From positions 620,001 through 684,000 of the forward strand of contig CBDAPZ010000002.1 in assembly GCA_965198855.1 (NCBI GenBank): a stretch of 64,000 nucleotides of DNA. The letters are read 5' to 3'. Below are positions 1-9,675 of this stretch, piece after piece (position 1 is the stretch's first letter; every line of letters starts with the position of its first letter). This DNA is from BOG-908 sp965198855. GTDB lineage: Bacteria > Pseudomonadota > Alphaproteobacteria > Acetobacterales > Acetobacteraceae. Under the pieces are notes generated by a model. That model did no database searches, was not told where the DNA came from, and saw only the letters and a program-made list of their open reading frames with translations. Position numbers and translations under genes: made by a program.

Positions 1-865
1 CCCAACTCGCTCCAACGATGCCTTCGTCTTTGTATTTCCAGCTTTGATCAAATGCCTCAATAAAATTGTAATCAAAATGCTCCTGCTGGCTAAGCGTCAG
101 GAAGGCGCGGAGGAAGCGTGCTTCGTTGATCCGGCTTGGCACGGCGTCGGCGCGCTCACGCCCTCGACTGGGCCAGCCAGTCTCGCCAATAGCAATCTGC
201 TTGCCTGGAAAGCGGCGCTTCATTCTCTTGTAGGTTTCGTCAACATGTTGCACAGCGCGGTCGATGCCTACGGGTGTGTTCTCCCAATAAGGAAGCAGGT
301 GGATGAGCACGACATCTACGTGCAATGCGATCTCAGGAAATTGCTCCCAGAAACTCCATACATCAGCATAGGCAACCGGCTGATGCACGGCCTTTTTGAC
401 GCGATCTATATCCGCGATGAGCTCAGTCGATGGCAAATCACGCCGGAGGAGCACTTCGCTACCAACTATGACACGCGTAACGGTCTCCGGGTTTTTGTTT
501 GCTATATCGATACCCTTGGCTATCTCCACATCGTTCTTAGCGCGGTCGCCGCCCAGCCAAATCCCTTGCCACAACTTAAGGCCGTGGCTTTTTGCCAAGG
601 CTGCAGCGTCATATTGGCCCTCAATGGAAGCATAAGTGCGGACCGCCGCTGCTTCAGTGGCAATAAGCGCCATGTCTGCATCCGCTTCTGCCGCGGTGGG
701 AAAGGTGTCGGTGTGAGGAGATTCCCAGGGCCTATAAGCGCCAAAGGATAGCGAAGCAAACTTTTGCCCGGGATGGCCACCTGGGGGGCTTTGAGGACGA
801 TTAGGAACATACCAAGCGAGGAAGATAAGGGCCGCGAGGGAGGGAAGAAGCAGGAGTGCGCGCAT
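1..865 (-). CDS. GH17-type glucanase-like protein (3' end outside window)
   Basis: The reading frame is open from an ATG at 865 to the window edge, about 288 residues, so the C-terminus is missing. The N-terminus has a hydrophobic stretch (MRALLLLPSLAALIFLAW) typical of a signal anchor. The body matches the glycoside hydrolase family 17 pattern of bacterial beta-1,3-glucan-linked proteins: the acid/base region VGSEVLLRR and the nucleophile motif IGETGWPS carry the two expected glutamates, and VLIHLLPYWEN lies between them. An in-frame ATG at 895 would add ten residues and is a possible alternative start. It lies downstream of, and in the same direction as, the HEAT-like gene. A role in beta-glucan remodelling at the envelope is inferred from the family. 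The opposite strand also shows a long open frame, which I reject. Confidence 0.75.
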   Translation of the reverse strand, partial: MRALLLLPSLAALIFLAWYVPNRPQSPPGGHPGQKFASLSFGAYRPWESPHTDTFPTAAEADADMALIATEAAAVRTYASIEGQYDAAALAKSHGLKLWQGIWLGGDRAKNDVEIAKGIDIANKNPETVTRVIVGSEVLLRRDLPSTELIADIDRVKKAVHQPVAYADVWSFWEQFPEIALHVDVVLIHLLPYWENTPVGIDRAVQHVDETYKRMKRRFPGKQIAIGETGWPSRGRERADAVPSRINEARFLRAFLTLSQQEHFDYNFIEAFDQSWKYKDEGIVGASW

Positions 866-1028
866 GATACGGTGATAGTGGGATGGAGGGAACATGGCCA
901 GAGATTCTGCAAAGCTTTTCCGTCATGGTGTTGCAGATGTAAGTAACTTTGCACTAAAAACACAGAACTGAGAACAAAATGTTTTTTGTTGCGTAATTCG
1001 GTGCACAATCCACCGATGATTCACGACA

Positions 1029-2732
1029 CTAGGGTAGATGGTGCAGAACCATTCGCGACGGTATTACCACTTCTCTCGCTCCGCACGGATCACCCGCTAC
1101 GTAGCTGCGACAAAGAAACGCCAGAGACTCGAGCGAAATCTGTTGTTTAGCCAGGTCGTTTAATCCGCCTCGTGCCACCATCTGGGCCCGCCAATTTGAG
1201 CTTTTCGCCGCTTCAGCTATGACACCGTCAGCTTCATTGTCCCCACGCCTTAACAGCTCAAGCGCAGCAGTGGCTCTAAGTTGCAAGTCCTTACCATGTA
1301 AGGCGATTGTCTGCAGCATTGGAAGCGCAGTTCGTCCAAAATGTTCGGCGACTGACTTTAGGTCAGTTGTGTAGTTGCTCCATTGCAAGTAGGGCATGTT
1401 TGCGAGAACACCGGCGATGGTTGGCAGATCGCTCGGGTCTCTCCTCGCTACTAGAGCTTCAAAAGCTTCAAGCCCCATAAACCGATCATAAGCCATTGTG
1501 CGCAACAGCGCGTGCTCGGGTTGTGTTAGATCCTCACGAGAGAGGTATTTGATCAGCCCCGCGACAGAAAGCTGTGTGTAATTCATGCCTGCGCTGTCAT
1601 GAGGCGCCCTTAAAGTTGGGCTTGCTCGAACGACCTCAGCATCAGCCCAGCCATTTACCGACTTATCCGCCTTGCCGCTAGGTATGTCACGCCGAACTAC
1701 GGCGATAGCCCATATCGCGTCCGTAAGCTCTGCCCCATCAGGTGCTTTCTTGTTAAGGTGCCCGGCAAAACTGCGAAGAAGTTTTGACCTGACGGGAGCT
1801 AGCTCATGTGAGTGTCTAAGAAGGAAGCGCGAAATAAAGCTGAAGTCCCAGTAACACCCCCTATTTATTAGATCAGCAAAGTAGGCTGCGGCATCATGGT
1901 CTAGGTCGTAGTGGAGCGACACTCCAGCAGCGATGCTGACATCTTTTACTCCCGAACAAGTTAGATCGAGCAGCTTTCTCGTTACGCGCGGGTCGCGCCA
2001 GCCCGAAAGTAATTCGGGGATATATTCATAGATGATGTCGACTTTCTCCTTTCCGTCGGGAGAAAAAAGTTCCTTTGACAGCATACTGTCGAGCCAGGAC
2101 GAACGCTGCCTTGCAGTAGAGTCTTTGACATCGAAATCGACCCACCCGGTTTGTTCATCAGTCCCATCATGTTGATCCTCATCCTTCGTGATCCATCGAA
2201 CTATATAGTGTCCCGATTGGTCAAATACGTAAGCACCACTCAATGCAAATCGATGGTCACGAGTTTCTTCCAAATGAGGCTGACCAGGGCAGGAATGTAG
2301 CCCTGGAAGCCTAATAATATTTCTTGCGTCAACATTAGCTCTCGGAACGGGCTGCCCTTCCCGCGTCACCTCCGCGCCGTCGTCGCGCAGCCAAAGATAT
2401 TCAAACCAGGGATATGTGGCGGGAGTAAAATGTTCGAAGCAATTGTCCCGCGTAAGCAAATGCAACCAAATAGGCATGCCTGTATAAGCAGGTTGCTCAA
2501 CGCTAAGGGTGATAACCGCCGGAACTGTGACTTGGGCTTGTGTGGTGACTGCCGGTCTAGTGACCTGGGCTGGAGGGATAGATGCCAGGGCAACCTTTGG
2601 CCTATGGTTCGAGACCTCATAGAAGGAGTGTGTGATCGAGTTGCTTGCGCGTATAGCGCCAGACACAAAAAGACTTACACACGTGGCCCATAGGACAAGT
2701 GCAACCGCCAGACGCCCATTTATTCGATGCAT
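1029..2732 (-). CDS. Secreted HEAT-like repeat protein, family copy 1
   Basis: 567 residues starting MHRINGRLAVALVLW, a signal peptide or anchor. After a Pro/Val-rich linker a beta-rich domain begins at about residue 75 with VEQPAYTGMPIWLH and ends near YIVRWITKDE; the rest is helical with repeated leucine/alanine helices resembling HEAT repeats. The same architecture and the anchor motif VEQPxYxGMPxWL recur at 58146-59699 and in a broken copy at 59718-60225. I recognise no enzyme motif. Cysteines suggest an oxidising compartment, so a periplasmic or cell-surface role is inferred. The GH17 gene follows on the same strand after about 160 bp and may be cotranscribed. Function unknown. Confidence 0.7.
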   Translation of the reverse strand: MHRINGRLAVALVLWATCVSLFVSGAIRASNSITHSFYEVSNHRPKVALASIPPAQVTRPAVTTQAQVTVPAVITLSVEQPAYTGMPIWLHLLTRDNCFEHFTPATYPWFEYLWLRDDGAEVTREGQPVPRANVDARNIIRLPGLHSCPGQPHLEETRDHRFALSGAYVFDQSGHYIVRWITKDEDQHDGTDEQTGWVDFDVKDSTARQRSSWLDSMLSKELFSPDGKEKVDIIYEYIPELLSGWRDPRVTRKLLDLTCSGVKDVSIAAGVSLHYDLDHDAAAYFADLINRGCYWDFSFISRFLLRHSHELAPVRSKLLRSFAGHLNKKAPDGAELTDAIWAIAVVRRDIPSGKADKSVNGWADAEVVRASPTLRAPHDSAGMNYTQLSVAGLIKYLSREDLTQPEHALLRTMAYDRFMGLEAFEALVARRDPSDLPTIAGVLANMPYLQWSNYTTDLKSVAEHFGRTALPMLQTIALHGKDLQLRATAALELLRRGDNEADGVIAEAAKSSNWRAQMVARGGLNDLAKQQISLESLAFLCRSYVAGDPCGAREVVIPSRMVLHHLP

Positions 2733-2925
2733 GATCGGCTACTACCATATATTCCAACATTTTGGCATCCGGGCACTCTAGCTCCCAAGCTATATATGAT
2801 AATCTCCTTTATGTCACACTATTCGAACTGCCGGCCAGTTGAGATTTCCAAAGAAAGCTCATGAACTCGTAACGACATAATCAGGGGCTCGAGTCTGCAA
2901 GACACACGCCTTGCAGACAGGTTAT

Positions 2926-4059
2926 TCAGATGCTGCTGTTTATAAGGCTCGCGTCAGTCGACTGAGCGTCCAGCCCGAAGTCCAGCTGTGTCCGGGTCTG
3001 TCCTTCAGCAACTACCAAGCTGGAAAGTGTCACGCCGAGTAAACGAACACTGCGTGGTGGAGGAAAACAGGGTCTCAGCAAGTCCAGACCAATCCCTTCT
3101 AGTTCACGCTGAGACGCGACAGCTTCTGCAAATGACCTGCGTCGCGTGATCTGCTGGAAGTCAGAATACTTGACCTTGACGGTCACGGTCCGTCCGGCAT
3201 GTCTGCCTCGAATGCATGCACTCCAGACTTTTGCAAATACGGAGCTCAAAGCGGGCGCTACTTCTTCCCATTGGGTAAGGTCGCGCTCGAAGGTTGTCTC
3301 AGCGCCGACGGATTTGCGCACGCGATCGGCCTCGACCGGGCGATCGTCCACGCCTCGTGCAACGCCATAATAATAGTCCGCCGCCTTGCCAAAATGTTCG
3401 GCCAAGAAAGCAAATGATTGCTGCCGCAAATCTAACCCGGTGTGAATTTCTAGCGCGTTCATCCTTGCCGCCGTCACCGGCCCGACGCCGTGGAATTTGC
3501 CTACGCGCAGATCTTCCACAAAGGCCGGCCCCATTTTCGGCGTGATAACAAACAATCCGTCTGGCTTGCGGTGATCCGACGCCAGCTTGGCAAGAAATTT
3601 GTTGTAGGACACGCCCGCGGATGCCGTCAGGCCGGTCTCTGCTCGTATTGCCGCGCGGATCTCCTCAGCGATCGCTGTTGCTGAGCCTCGATCAAGAATC
3701 GGCTCGGTGACGTCGAGATAGGCTTCGTCGAGCGAGAGCGGCTGGATGAGTGACGTGTATCGCGCGAAGACATCGTGGATTTGCTGCGATACAGCCTTAT
3801 AAACGTCGAAACGCGGCGGCACGAACACCAAATCGGGACACTGCCGACGTGCTGTGACTGAGGGCATGGCAGAATGGACGCCGAACTTGCGCGCCTCATA
3901 ACTGGCGGCCGCCACCACACCGCGTTCCCGACTGCCGCCAACGGCAACGGGCAAACCACGCAGGCTCGGATTATCACGCTGCTCTACTGACGCATAAAAA
4001 GCATCCATGTCGACGTGGATGATCCGCCGTACTGGTGAGGAATTACTCAAAGAAACCAA
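2926..4059 (-). CDS. dinB: DNA polymerase IV (Y-family translesion polymerase)
   Basis: 377 residues with the complete Y-family signature: HVDMDAFYASVEQ at the N-terminus supplies the first catalytic aspartate, LSLDEAYLDVT the second acidic pair, and a helix-hairpin-helix region (GVGPVTAARM) follows the palm. The little-finger domain and a tail containing QLDFGL, a plausible beta-clamp contact, complete the protein, so the length is normal. It performs error-prone bypass of DNA lesions. It is the third gene of a same-strand run UvrD-like helicase, SRAP protein, DinB, with 77 bp to the SRAP gene, which suggests a shared SOS transcript. Identification is firm; the operon is inferred from spacing. 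Confidence 0.93.
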   Translation of the reverse strand: MVSLSNSSPVRRIIHVDMDAFYASVEQRDNPSLRGLPVAVGGSRERGVVAAASYEARKFGVHSAMPSVTARRQCPDLVFVPPRFDVYKAVSQQIHDVFARYTSLIQPLSLDEAYLDVTEPILDRGSATAIAEEIRAAIRAETGLTASAGVSYNKFLAKLASDHRKPDGLFVITPKMGPAFVEDLRVGKFHGVGPVTAARMNALEIHTGLDLRQQSFAFLAEHFGKAADYYYGVARGVDDRPVEADRVRKSVGAETTFERDLTQWEEVAPALSSVFAKVWSACIRGRHAGRTVTVKVKYSDFQQITRRRSFAEAVASQRELEGIGLDLLRPCFPPPRSVRLLGVTLSSLVVAEGQTRTQLDFGLDAQSTDASLINSSI

Positions 4060-4136
4060 GGTCAGTCAGGATTGGAAAAGGGAGCATCTGTGATGAAGAA
4101 CCGCCGCGGAGCAGCTTTCGCAAAACGATGATGCCG

Positions 4137-4802
4137 TCACAGCACCAGACCTCCATCGTCCTTCTTGTCGCCGCGCCCGACAATTACGAGGGCGTCGTCT
4201 GGTAATGGGCGCTGTAGCATCAGGGCTTCCGGAGCAGGGGCCGACATCCAGATGTCAATTTCTTCCTGCGTCGTCAGGATGACCGGCATGGCCTTGGGGT
4301 GGAACATGCCGACCAGCGCGTTCGGCTCGGTCGTCAAAAAAGCGAACAGGTCGTTCGTGGTCTCGCCTTCCTTCACCTTGCGGACAGACGTCCAACGCGT
4401 CCAGATGCCCGCGAAGCAGGCTAACGGACGGCTCTCGTCGAGAGCAAACCAGATCGGCGGCCGTGAGCCATTGGGCAGGAGTTCGTTTTCGCTAAAGGAA
4501 GTCAGCGGCACGACGCAGCGGCTTTCGACACCGAGCCATCGCCTCCAGTGCGGCGAGGCAACGTTTCGTACATTTGTCACGCCGGAATCGCAGTTGCGTC
4601 CCTTTAAAGCAAAGACGGGCGACGGCATGCCCCAACGCGCGAGGGTCAGCTCGCGCCCCTCCGGCTGGTTGCGGACGATCGGCGCCTGGTAATCGGGGAA
4701 GATACCTGGCAGCGGCGGCAAATTGCCCGTCCGATCCGTCATCGCGCGCGTAAGATCGCGGATCGCCTGCTGGCCTTTGGTCATCGAATAAAGATTGCAC
4801 AT
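4137..4802 (-). CDS. SOS response-associated peptidase-like (SRAP/YedK/HMCES family) protein
   Basis: 221 residues starting MCNLYS. Family knowledge: after Met removal Cys2 forms a thiazolidine crosslink with abasic sites in single-stranded DNA, protecting them. The conserved RWGMPSP motif, the VVPLTSFSENE loop holding the catalytic Glu, and the late MFHPKAMPVILT segment holding the catalytic His are visible. The loop differs from the common GFYEW form, a variant often seen in alphaproteobacterial plasmid-type copies. It starts 12 bp after the helicase stop codon and precedes dinB, so this is a compact DNA-damage cassette. The start is fixed because Cys2 must follow the initiator Met. Confidence 0.9.
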   Translation of the reverse strand: MCNLYSMTKGQQAIRDLTRAMTDRTGNLPPLPGIFPDYQAPIVRNQPEGRELTLARWGMPSPVFALKGRNCDSGVTNVRNVASPHWRRWLGVESRCVVPLTSFSENELLPNGSRPPIWFALDESRPLACFAGIWTRWTSVRKVKEGETTNDLFAFLTTEPNALVGMFHPKAMPVILTTQEEIDIWMSAPAPEALMLQRPLPDDALVIVGRGDKKDDGGLVL

Positions 4803-4814
4803 GCGCCCCTCGGC

Positions 4815-6884
4815 TCAGCGCCACATCGCGCGCATCCGCGCACCAACATCGACACGAAGCTGGTTCAGCTCTGCCTGCCTTGCCACCTGGGTCGCGAGAA
4901 CAGGCCACGTGACGCTCTCGAATAGTGGCAGCAGGCTGCCCGGTATAAACCGCGTGCGAGACGCATAGACATGTCGGTCGCCCATTGATGGCTGACCATG
5001 GGTGAAGAAGCGCTGTGGTGTAATGAGGTGCAGCGTATCCTTGGCGCGCGTCATGGCGACATAGAGCAGCCGCCGTTCTTCCTCGATCTCCGCCGTCGTG
5101 CCGGTGCCAAGGTCGGACGGCATGCAGCCATCGACGACGTTGAGCACGAAGACCGACTTCCACTCCTGACCCTTGGCCGAGTGGATGGTGGACAGGATCA
5201 GGTAATCCTCATCGAGCAGCGGCACACCGGCCTGGTCGCTGGTGGCATCCGGCGGATCGAGGGTGAGGTCCGTCAGGAAGCGTCGCCTTGAAGGATAGCC
5301 GGCCGCGATCTGCTCGAGCTGCAGCAGGTCAGCTTGCCGGACGGAGAACTCCTCGCGCATGCGCTCCAGATGCGGCGTGTACCAGAGCCGTGCGCAGCCA
5401 ATCTCGGCCGGCCAGCCGGCTTTGCCGGACCGAAGCTGCAGAAGTGTTGCCACAAGGTCTCTCCATCCCTCTCCGGCACGTGGTGGCGGCACTATCTCAG
5501 CCATCGCTCCAATGGGATCGACGTGGTTTGCCATGGCGTCAAGCACGCGTTGCGCCGATGTCGGCCCGACGCCGGGAAGCAACTGTAGGATTCGAAAACC
5601 CGCCACCCGGTCACGCGGGTTTTCGACGAAGCGCAGCAGCGCCAGCAGGTCTTTGACGTGCGCGGTATCCAGAAATTTTAGACCGCCAAATTTCACGAAA
5701 GGTATGTTGCGGCGTGTCAGCTCGATCTCGGTTGGACTGCTATGGCTGGACGTCCGGAACAGGACCGCCTGCTGCTTCAGGTCAGTGCCCCCCTCTCGGT
5801 TTTCCAGCACGCATTCGACGACGTAGCGGGCCTGATCCGCTTCGTCGCACACGCTGACCAAAGCCGGCAGCTCCGCTGATTGCCGGTCGGTCCAAAGGTT
5901 CTTGGTGAACCGTTCAGCCGCCAGGCCGATGACGCCGTTGGCGGCAGCAAGGATGGGCTGGGTGGAGCGGTAATTGCGATCCAGCGTGATGATGGCCGCC
6001 GGCGGGCTGAATTGGCCAGGGAAGTCGAGGATATTGCGCACCGTCGCCGCACGGAATGCGTAGATCGATTGGGCATCGTCACCTACCACGGTCAGGCCCG
6101 CGCCACCGGGCTTCAGGGCCAGGAGGATGCTGGATTGGAGCCGGTTGGTGTCCTGGTATTCGTCCACCAGCACATGATCGAAGCGCTCACCAATATGGGC
6201 GGCAAGGGCGGGATCGCTGATCATCTGTGCCCAGTAGAGCAGCAGGTCATCGTAATCGAGCACGCCCTGCGCCTGTTTGGCCTCCACGTAGCCGGCAAAC
6301 AGCTCCCGCAGCTGCACCTCCCAGGAAACGCACCATGGAAAGTGGCCCTGTAGCACGGCGTTGAGTGGTATCTCGGCGTTGACGGCACGAGAGTAGATGG
6401 AGAGGCAGCTTCCCTTTGTCGGAAAACGGCTTTCTGTCTGCGAGAAGCCGAGCTGATGTCGGAAGAGATTTATTAGGTCGGCTGAATCTTCCCTGTCGTG
6501 GATGGTGAAATTTGGCTGCAGCCCGATCTGCTCGGCATATTCCCGCAGCAGCCTGGCGCCGATCGCGTGAAATGTGCCTGCCCAGGTGAGGGCGTCCGTC
6601 ATGATGCCAGCCTTGGCGCCGAGCACCTTGGCGCAGATCCCTTCCACGCGCCGTCTCATCTCCGACGCGGCCCGGCGAGAGAAGGTCATCAGCAGGATGC
6701 GGCGGGGATCGACCCCGTTGACGATCAGATTGGCAACACGATGAGCCAAGGTGTTGGTCTTACCCGAGCCGGCTCCGGCGATGACGAGCAACGGGGCGGC
6801 CACAAGGGCCGCTCCAGCAACGACGCCATATTCGACGGCTCGCCGCTGCTCGATGTTCAGTTTGGCGAGGTGGTCGGCAGGCAT
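4815..6884 (-). CDS. UvrD/Rep-type SF1A DNA helicase
   Basis: About 689 residues from MPADHLAKLN. Helicase motifs in order: Walker A IAGAGSGKTNTL, DEYQDTN (motif II), VVGDDAQSIYAFRAAT (motif III), DRNYRSTQ, TIHSAKGQEW (motif V region) and RLLYVAMTRAKDTL (motif VI). An ATP-driven 3'-5' DNA unwinding role in repair is known for the family. I chose the start at 6884 rather than the in-frame ATG at 6911 because the truncated paralogue at 46972-47538 also begins MPxDHLAKLNIEQ at the same point, with conserved sequence just upstream. A LexA-like site lies 40 bp upstream. It heads the cassette with the SRAP gene and dinB. Confidence 0.88.
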   Translation of the reverse strand: MPADHLAKLNIEQRRAVEYGVVAGAALVAAPLLVIAGAGSGKTNTLAHRVANLIVNGVDPRRILLMTFSRRAASEMRRRVEGICAKVLGAKAGIMTDALTWAGTFHAIGARLLREYAEQIGLQPNFTIHDREDSADLINLFRHQLGFSQTESRFPTKGSCLSIYSRAVNAEIPLNAVLQGHFPWCVSWEVQLRELFAGYVEAKQAQGVLDYDDLLLYWAQMISDPALAAHIGERFDHVLVDEYQDTNRLQSSILLALKPGGAGLTVVGDDAQSIYAFRAATVRNILDFPGQFSPPAAIITLDRNYRSTQPILAAANGVIGLAAERFTKNLWTDRQSAELPALVSVCDEADQARYVVECVLENREGGTDLKQQAVLFRTSSHSSPTEIELTRRNIPFVKFGGLKFLDTAHVKDLLALLRFVENPRDRVAGFRILQLLPGVGPTSAQRVLDAMANHVDPIGAMAEIVPPPRAGEGWRDLVATLLQLRSGKAGWPAEIGCARLWYTPHLERMREEFSVRQADLLQLEQIAAGYPSRRRFLTDLTLDPPDATSDQAGVPLLDEDYLILSTIHSAKGQEWKSVFVLNVVDGCMPSDLGTGTTAEIEEERRLLYVAMTRAKDTLHLITPQRFFTHGQPSMGDRHVYASRTRFIPGSLLPLFESVTWPVLATQVARQAELNQLRVDVGARMRAMWR

Positions 6885-6924
6885 CTGTGAGCAACCAGAG
6901 GTAATAGGCACCTATCAAACCATG

Positions 6925-6939
6925 TTTCTTGTTTTGTTC
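6925..6939 (-). promoter_or_regulatory. Putative LexA (SOS) operator before the helicase operon
   Basis: On the plus strand TTTC-N7-GTTC, one mismatch from the alphaproteobacterial LexA consensus GTTC-N7-GTTC. A 22-bp stretch around it is identical upstream of the truncated helicase copy (47580-47594), while neighbouring bases differ, which argues for selection or recent duplication. The rest of the gap 6885-7282 holds no gene I can support. Confidence 0.5.
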
Positions 6940-7282
6940 GCAAGGGCGTGCCAGCAACTGTGGTTCAGTTGGCCCATCTTGCACAACCCTTTGAGCATAC
7001 GGGTATATCGCAACGAAACGACTATTGCGTCATGGATACGTTTCCTGCATCGGCGGGTAATTTTGGAACGATTCGCGAACTTTATGAGGCTACCTGGCCC
7101 TGCTCTTTAATGAAGGGCAAGACCAGGGCGCGCTCGCTGATACCTGGAAATCCGATAGCGCAGCTATTGGAATGTCGATACGCAGCTGCCGAATAGACAA
7201 TATGCCAAGCCAAAAGTAGCCGCATCATCCATTTGAAAGAGAACCTAGCCGTTGCAGGGTGGGCGCCCGTATCTGGTGGCAG

Positions 7283-7633
7283 TCAACGGCATTCATTTGC
7301 TCGGTTGTTCTCGGCCGTTCCATCGCAAGACAAGGAAGGTGCACGCACCACCGCTTCACGGTGCTCGGCAGCATCAGGCACGTAGCCTCGGACGAATGCC
7401 ATAACCTCCGTAGCGGGCATTTCGCTTGGCCGAAGCACCAAACGGCTTGCTAGCGCATAAAGGTTGAAGCTGACGTGTTTCGTGCCGCTCAACGCCTCCC
7501 CATGTAGCCATCGCCTGCGACTATCTGCGGAGGCATGTAGGGTTACACCCCATCGTCGTCTCTCGAACCAGCCTTCGCTGTAGCCAGGTGGAATGTCCCG
7601 ACGAGCGGCGAGGAAGGCGTCTTCATCTGTCAT
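7283..7633 (-). CDS. Small conserved hypothetical protein
   Basis: 116 residues from MTDEDAFLAARRDIPPG. The pattern GYSEGWFERRRWGVTLHAS, then SFNLYALASRLVLRPSEMP and VMAFVRGYVP matches a small soluble protein family common in sphingomonads that I know only as hypothetical. An upstream ATG at 7705 is open but lies inside the preceding amidohydrolase gene and adds an unconserved Cys/His-rich extension, so I use 7633. It follows the amidohydrolase by 35 bp on the same strand and is probably cotranscribed. No catalytic motif is visible. Confidence 0.7.
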   Translation of the reverse strand: MTDEDAFLAARRDIPPGYSEGWFERRRWGVTLHASADSRRRWLHGEALSGTKHVSFNLYALASRLVLRPSEMPATEVMAFVRGYVPDAAEHREAVVRAPSLSCDGTAENNRANECR

Positions 7634-7668
7634 TGTTGACGCGTGGAAGCAGAAACATGCGTCTCTAG

Positions 7669-8661
7669 TTAACGGCGACGAATGTTGGCGACGATGCGCT
7701 CCCAATTACCGTGTGCGATGGCGGCTTTGACATCGTCGTTCAGGTTTGCGTCCTGAAGGAAGCGGCGTGCACCGCCATCGGGCGTAAAACGGTAAGGGTA
7801 GTCGGTTGAGAACATGATGCGTTCAGGGCCGAGCACCTCAAGCGCCCATCGCAGGTAGCGCTCGCTCCAGACGCCGCTCGGCGTGACTGAGACGTGCCGG
7901 CAGAAATAATCTGACACCGGGTGGGCGAGCTTGGCCGGCCCGGACACGCCGTCGATCCGGTCCAGGTAGAACAACACGACTTCGCCCCAATGGCCGGTGA
8001 TGAGTTGGAGGTCTGGAAAGCGATCAAAGACGCCTGCCAGCACCATGCGGAGGATCTGGACCCCCGTCTCGTAGTGCCATCCGACCCCGAAAGTGGCGAG
8101 CGCAGCATCGGTCGCCTCACCAAGGCCGCTGTAGATGGCGTCCCGAACGCCCGGCGCCGGCGATTGCGGGTGAATGTAGAGCGGTGCCCTTAGAGCTGCG
8201 GCTGCTTCGAAGATCGGCCAGTTGTCAGGATGGTCGAGATTGCGGGCGCGGGTGCGGCCGAACAGCATGGCGCCGTTCATGCCCAGCTTCGTCACCGCAC
8301 GCTCGAGCTCGCGTGCCGCTGCTGACGAATCTGGCGTCGCAAGGGTTGCAAAGCCCTGGAAGCGGTCTGGCCGGCGACTCACGATGCCAGCGAGCAGGTC
8401 GTTCGACGCGATCTGCAAAGCTACCGCCCGACTAGGTTCCAGGCTTTGCACGCCAGGGGCGGTCAGCGACAGGACCTGCACGTCGATGCCCGCCTCGTCC
8501 ATAGCTGCGATCCGCGTATCGGTGAGGTCTGTGAGCCGCGCCCCGATCTCGCCGCCGCCTGAGTGCTTGAACGCCACGTCTTGCAAGCTCGTGTCGAGAG
8601 CACGCCAAGCTTCGAGCACATCTGCGGTGACGAAGTGTTCCTCCAGGCCGATGATCTTCAT
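7669..8661 (-). CDS. Amidohydrolase-2 family protein (ACMSD/2,3-dihydroxybenzoate decarboxylase-like)
   Basis: 330 residues starting MKIIGLEEHF, where the Glu and His of the E-x-H metal motif sit, followed by YIHPQSPAPG (metal His), LITGHWGE (His) and FSTDYPYRF (metal/catalytic Asp). This is the TIM-barrel fold of decarboxylases acting on aromatic or muconate acids with one divalent metal. Length is normal. The substrate cannot be told from sequence. The small hypothetical gene at 7283-7633 follows closely on the same strand. Divergent from the gene at 8849, with the 187-bp region between probably holding both promoters. Confidence 0.85.
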   Translation of the reverse strand: MKIIGLEEHFVTADVLEAWRALDTSLQDVAFKHSGGGEIGARLTDLTDTRIAAMDEAGIDVQVLSLTAPGVQSLEPSRAVALQIASNDLLAGIVSRRPDRFQGFATLATPDSSAAARELERAVTKLGMNGAMLFGRTRARNLDHPDNWPIFEAAAALRAPLYIHPQSPAPGVRDAIYSGLGEATDAALATFGVGWHYETGVQILRMVLAGVFDRFPDLQLITGHWGEVVLFYLDRIDGVSGPAKLAHPVSDYFCRHVSVTPSGVWSERYLRWALEVLGPERIMFSTDYPYRFTPDGGARRFLQDANLNDDVKAAIAHGNWERIVANIRRR

Positions 8662-8848
8662 AGTTGTCCTATTTGTCTCTGGGGATCAATCGACGGCGCC
8701 GTGCCCTGGTTCCGTCCATCCCAGCGACCTCCTGTCCCCAAAACCAAGGCTTTGAAGACCTCGGGTCGCAGTCATTTCCACGGCTCGTTGTACGAGGCAG
8801 GGTGGCAAATCCATTGCGTCTGCTTCGGGCGTGACTCTAGACTCCAGC

Positions 8849-9505
8849 ATGTCCGACTCGCAGCCATACACCCTACCAGCTCCGCGCCTGCCATGGGAAT
8901 TTCACCGTGCCCTGACAGAGGAAAGGCTGCGCATCTGCGGCCGGTTGCTTGCCAATGGCCGCCGAGATGCTGTCGCCATGGCAGCCTACGAGATGGGCGA
9001 CGACAGCTGGTCCGTTGGATGCCGAGCCTATGCGTTCGGCAAACAGCGTCTCAAGAAGGCGGCCATGTCCGGCTCACACAGCTGGTTGTCGGTCATGGAT
9101 GAGAGCCACCATTTCGTCTTTCTCATCGAGAGCGTTCCCGTGCGTTTCTATCGGGGATTTGCCGAAGAGCCGACAGCGCGGACCCTTCGCCGCCAAGAAG
9201 CAGAGGCGCAGCAACTTGGCTTGGCACTGGGCATCGATGAAGCCGACGGTCTGGTGTTTCGCTTCGCTATCGAGACGGGCGTGACTGGCAATGTCGAACG
9301 TGTGGTTTTCCTCGCACTAAGGGGCGAAAACGGCCACGCGGAATGTGCCTGGCTGGTGCCACTCGACGTTCCAGCACAGCAAGACAGATCTAGCGTCCAG
9401 CTGCGACTGATTGAAGATGACGGCTACCAGGGGCCTGGCAAGACAGAATTACCAAGACTGCAAGTGGCACTTTTGCGTCGATCGAAAAAGCTGAAGGCGA
9501 GCTGA
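8849..9505 (+). CDS. Hypothetical protein
   Basis: 218 residues from MSDSQPYTLPAPRLPWEF; an alternative start at 8831 adds six residues. The protein is soluble, mixed alpha/beta, with no signal peptide, membrane segment or recognised catalytic motif. Segments such as WSVGCRAYAFGKQRLKK and HHFVFLIESVPVRFYRG look like ordinary folded protein, and codon use resembles the neighbours. A Lys-rich tail ends the protein. I do not recognise the family. It is divergently transcribed from the amidohydrolase and precedes the decay field starting near 9.6 kb. Confidence 0.6.
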   Translation: MSDSQPYTLPAPRLPWEFHRALTEERLRICGRLLANGRRDAVAMAAYEMGDDSWSVGCRAYAFGKQRLKKAAMSGSHSWLSVMDESHHFVFLIESVPVRFYRGFAEEPTARTLRRQEAEAQQLGLALGIDEADGLVFRFAIETGVTGNVERVVFLALRGENGHAECAWLVPLDVPAQQDRSSVQLRLIEDDGYQGPGKTELPRLQVALLRRSKKLKAS

Positions 9506-9675
9506 CAGCATTCGATAACATGCATCAAATTCTGGGGCTTTTTGCCTTCCCTTTGATTACGAGAAGGCTACTTGACCGCGGATAGAGGTTTATCTTAGCT
9601 CTTGAACTGACATCGTCAGAACGTGGCGCGGCGCATTCAGGGTCGACGATCAAAGTTATCTTCAACTGCCGAGAT

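Noticed and set aside
44..751. Plus-strand open frame of 235 codons at the window start
   Set aside because: It is the complement of the GH17 gene, whose catalytic motifs are clear on the minus strand.
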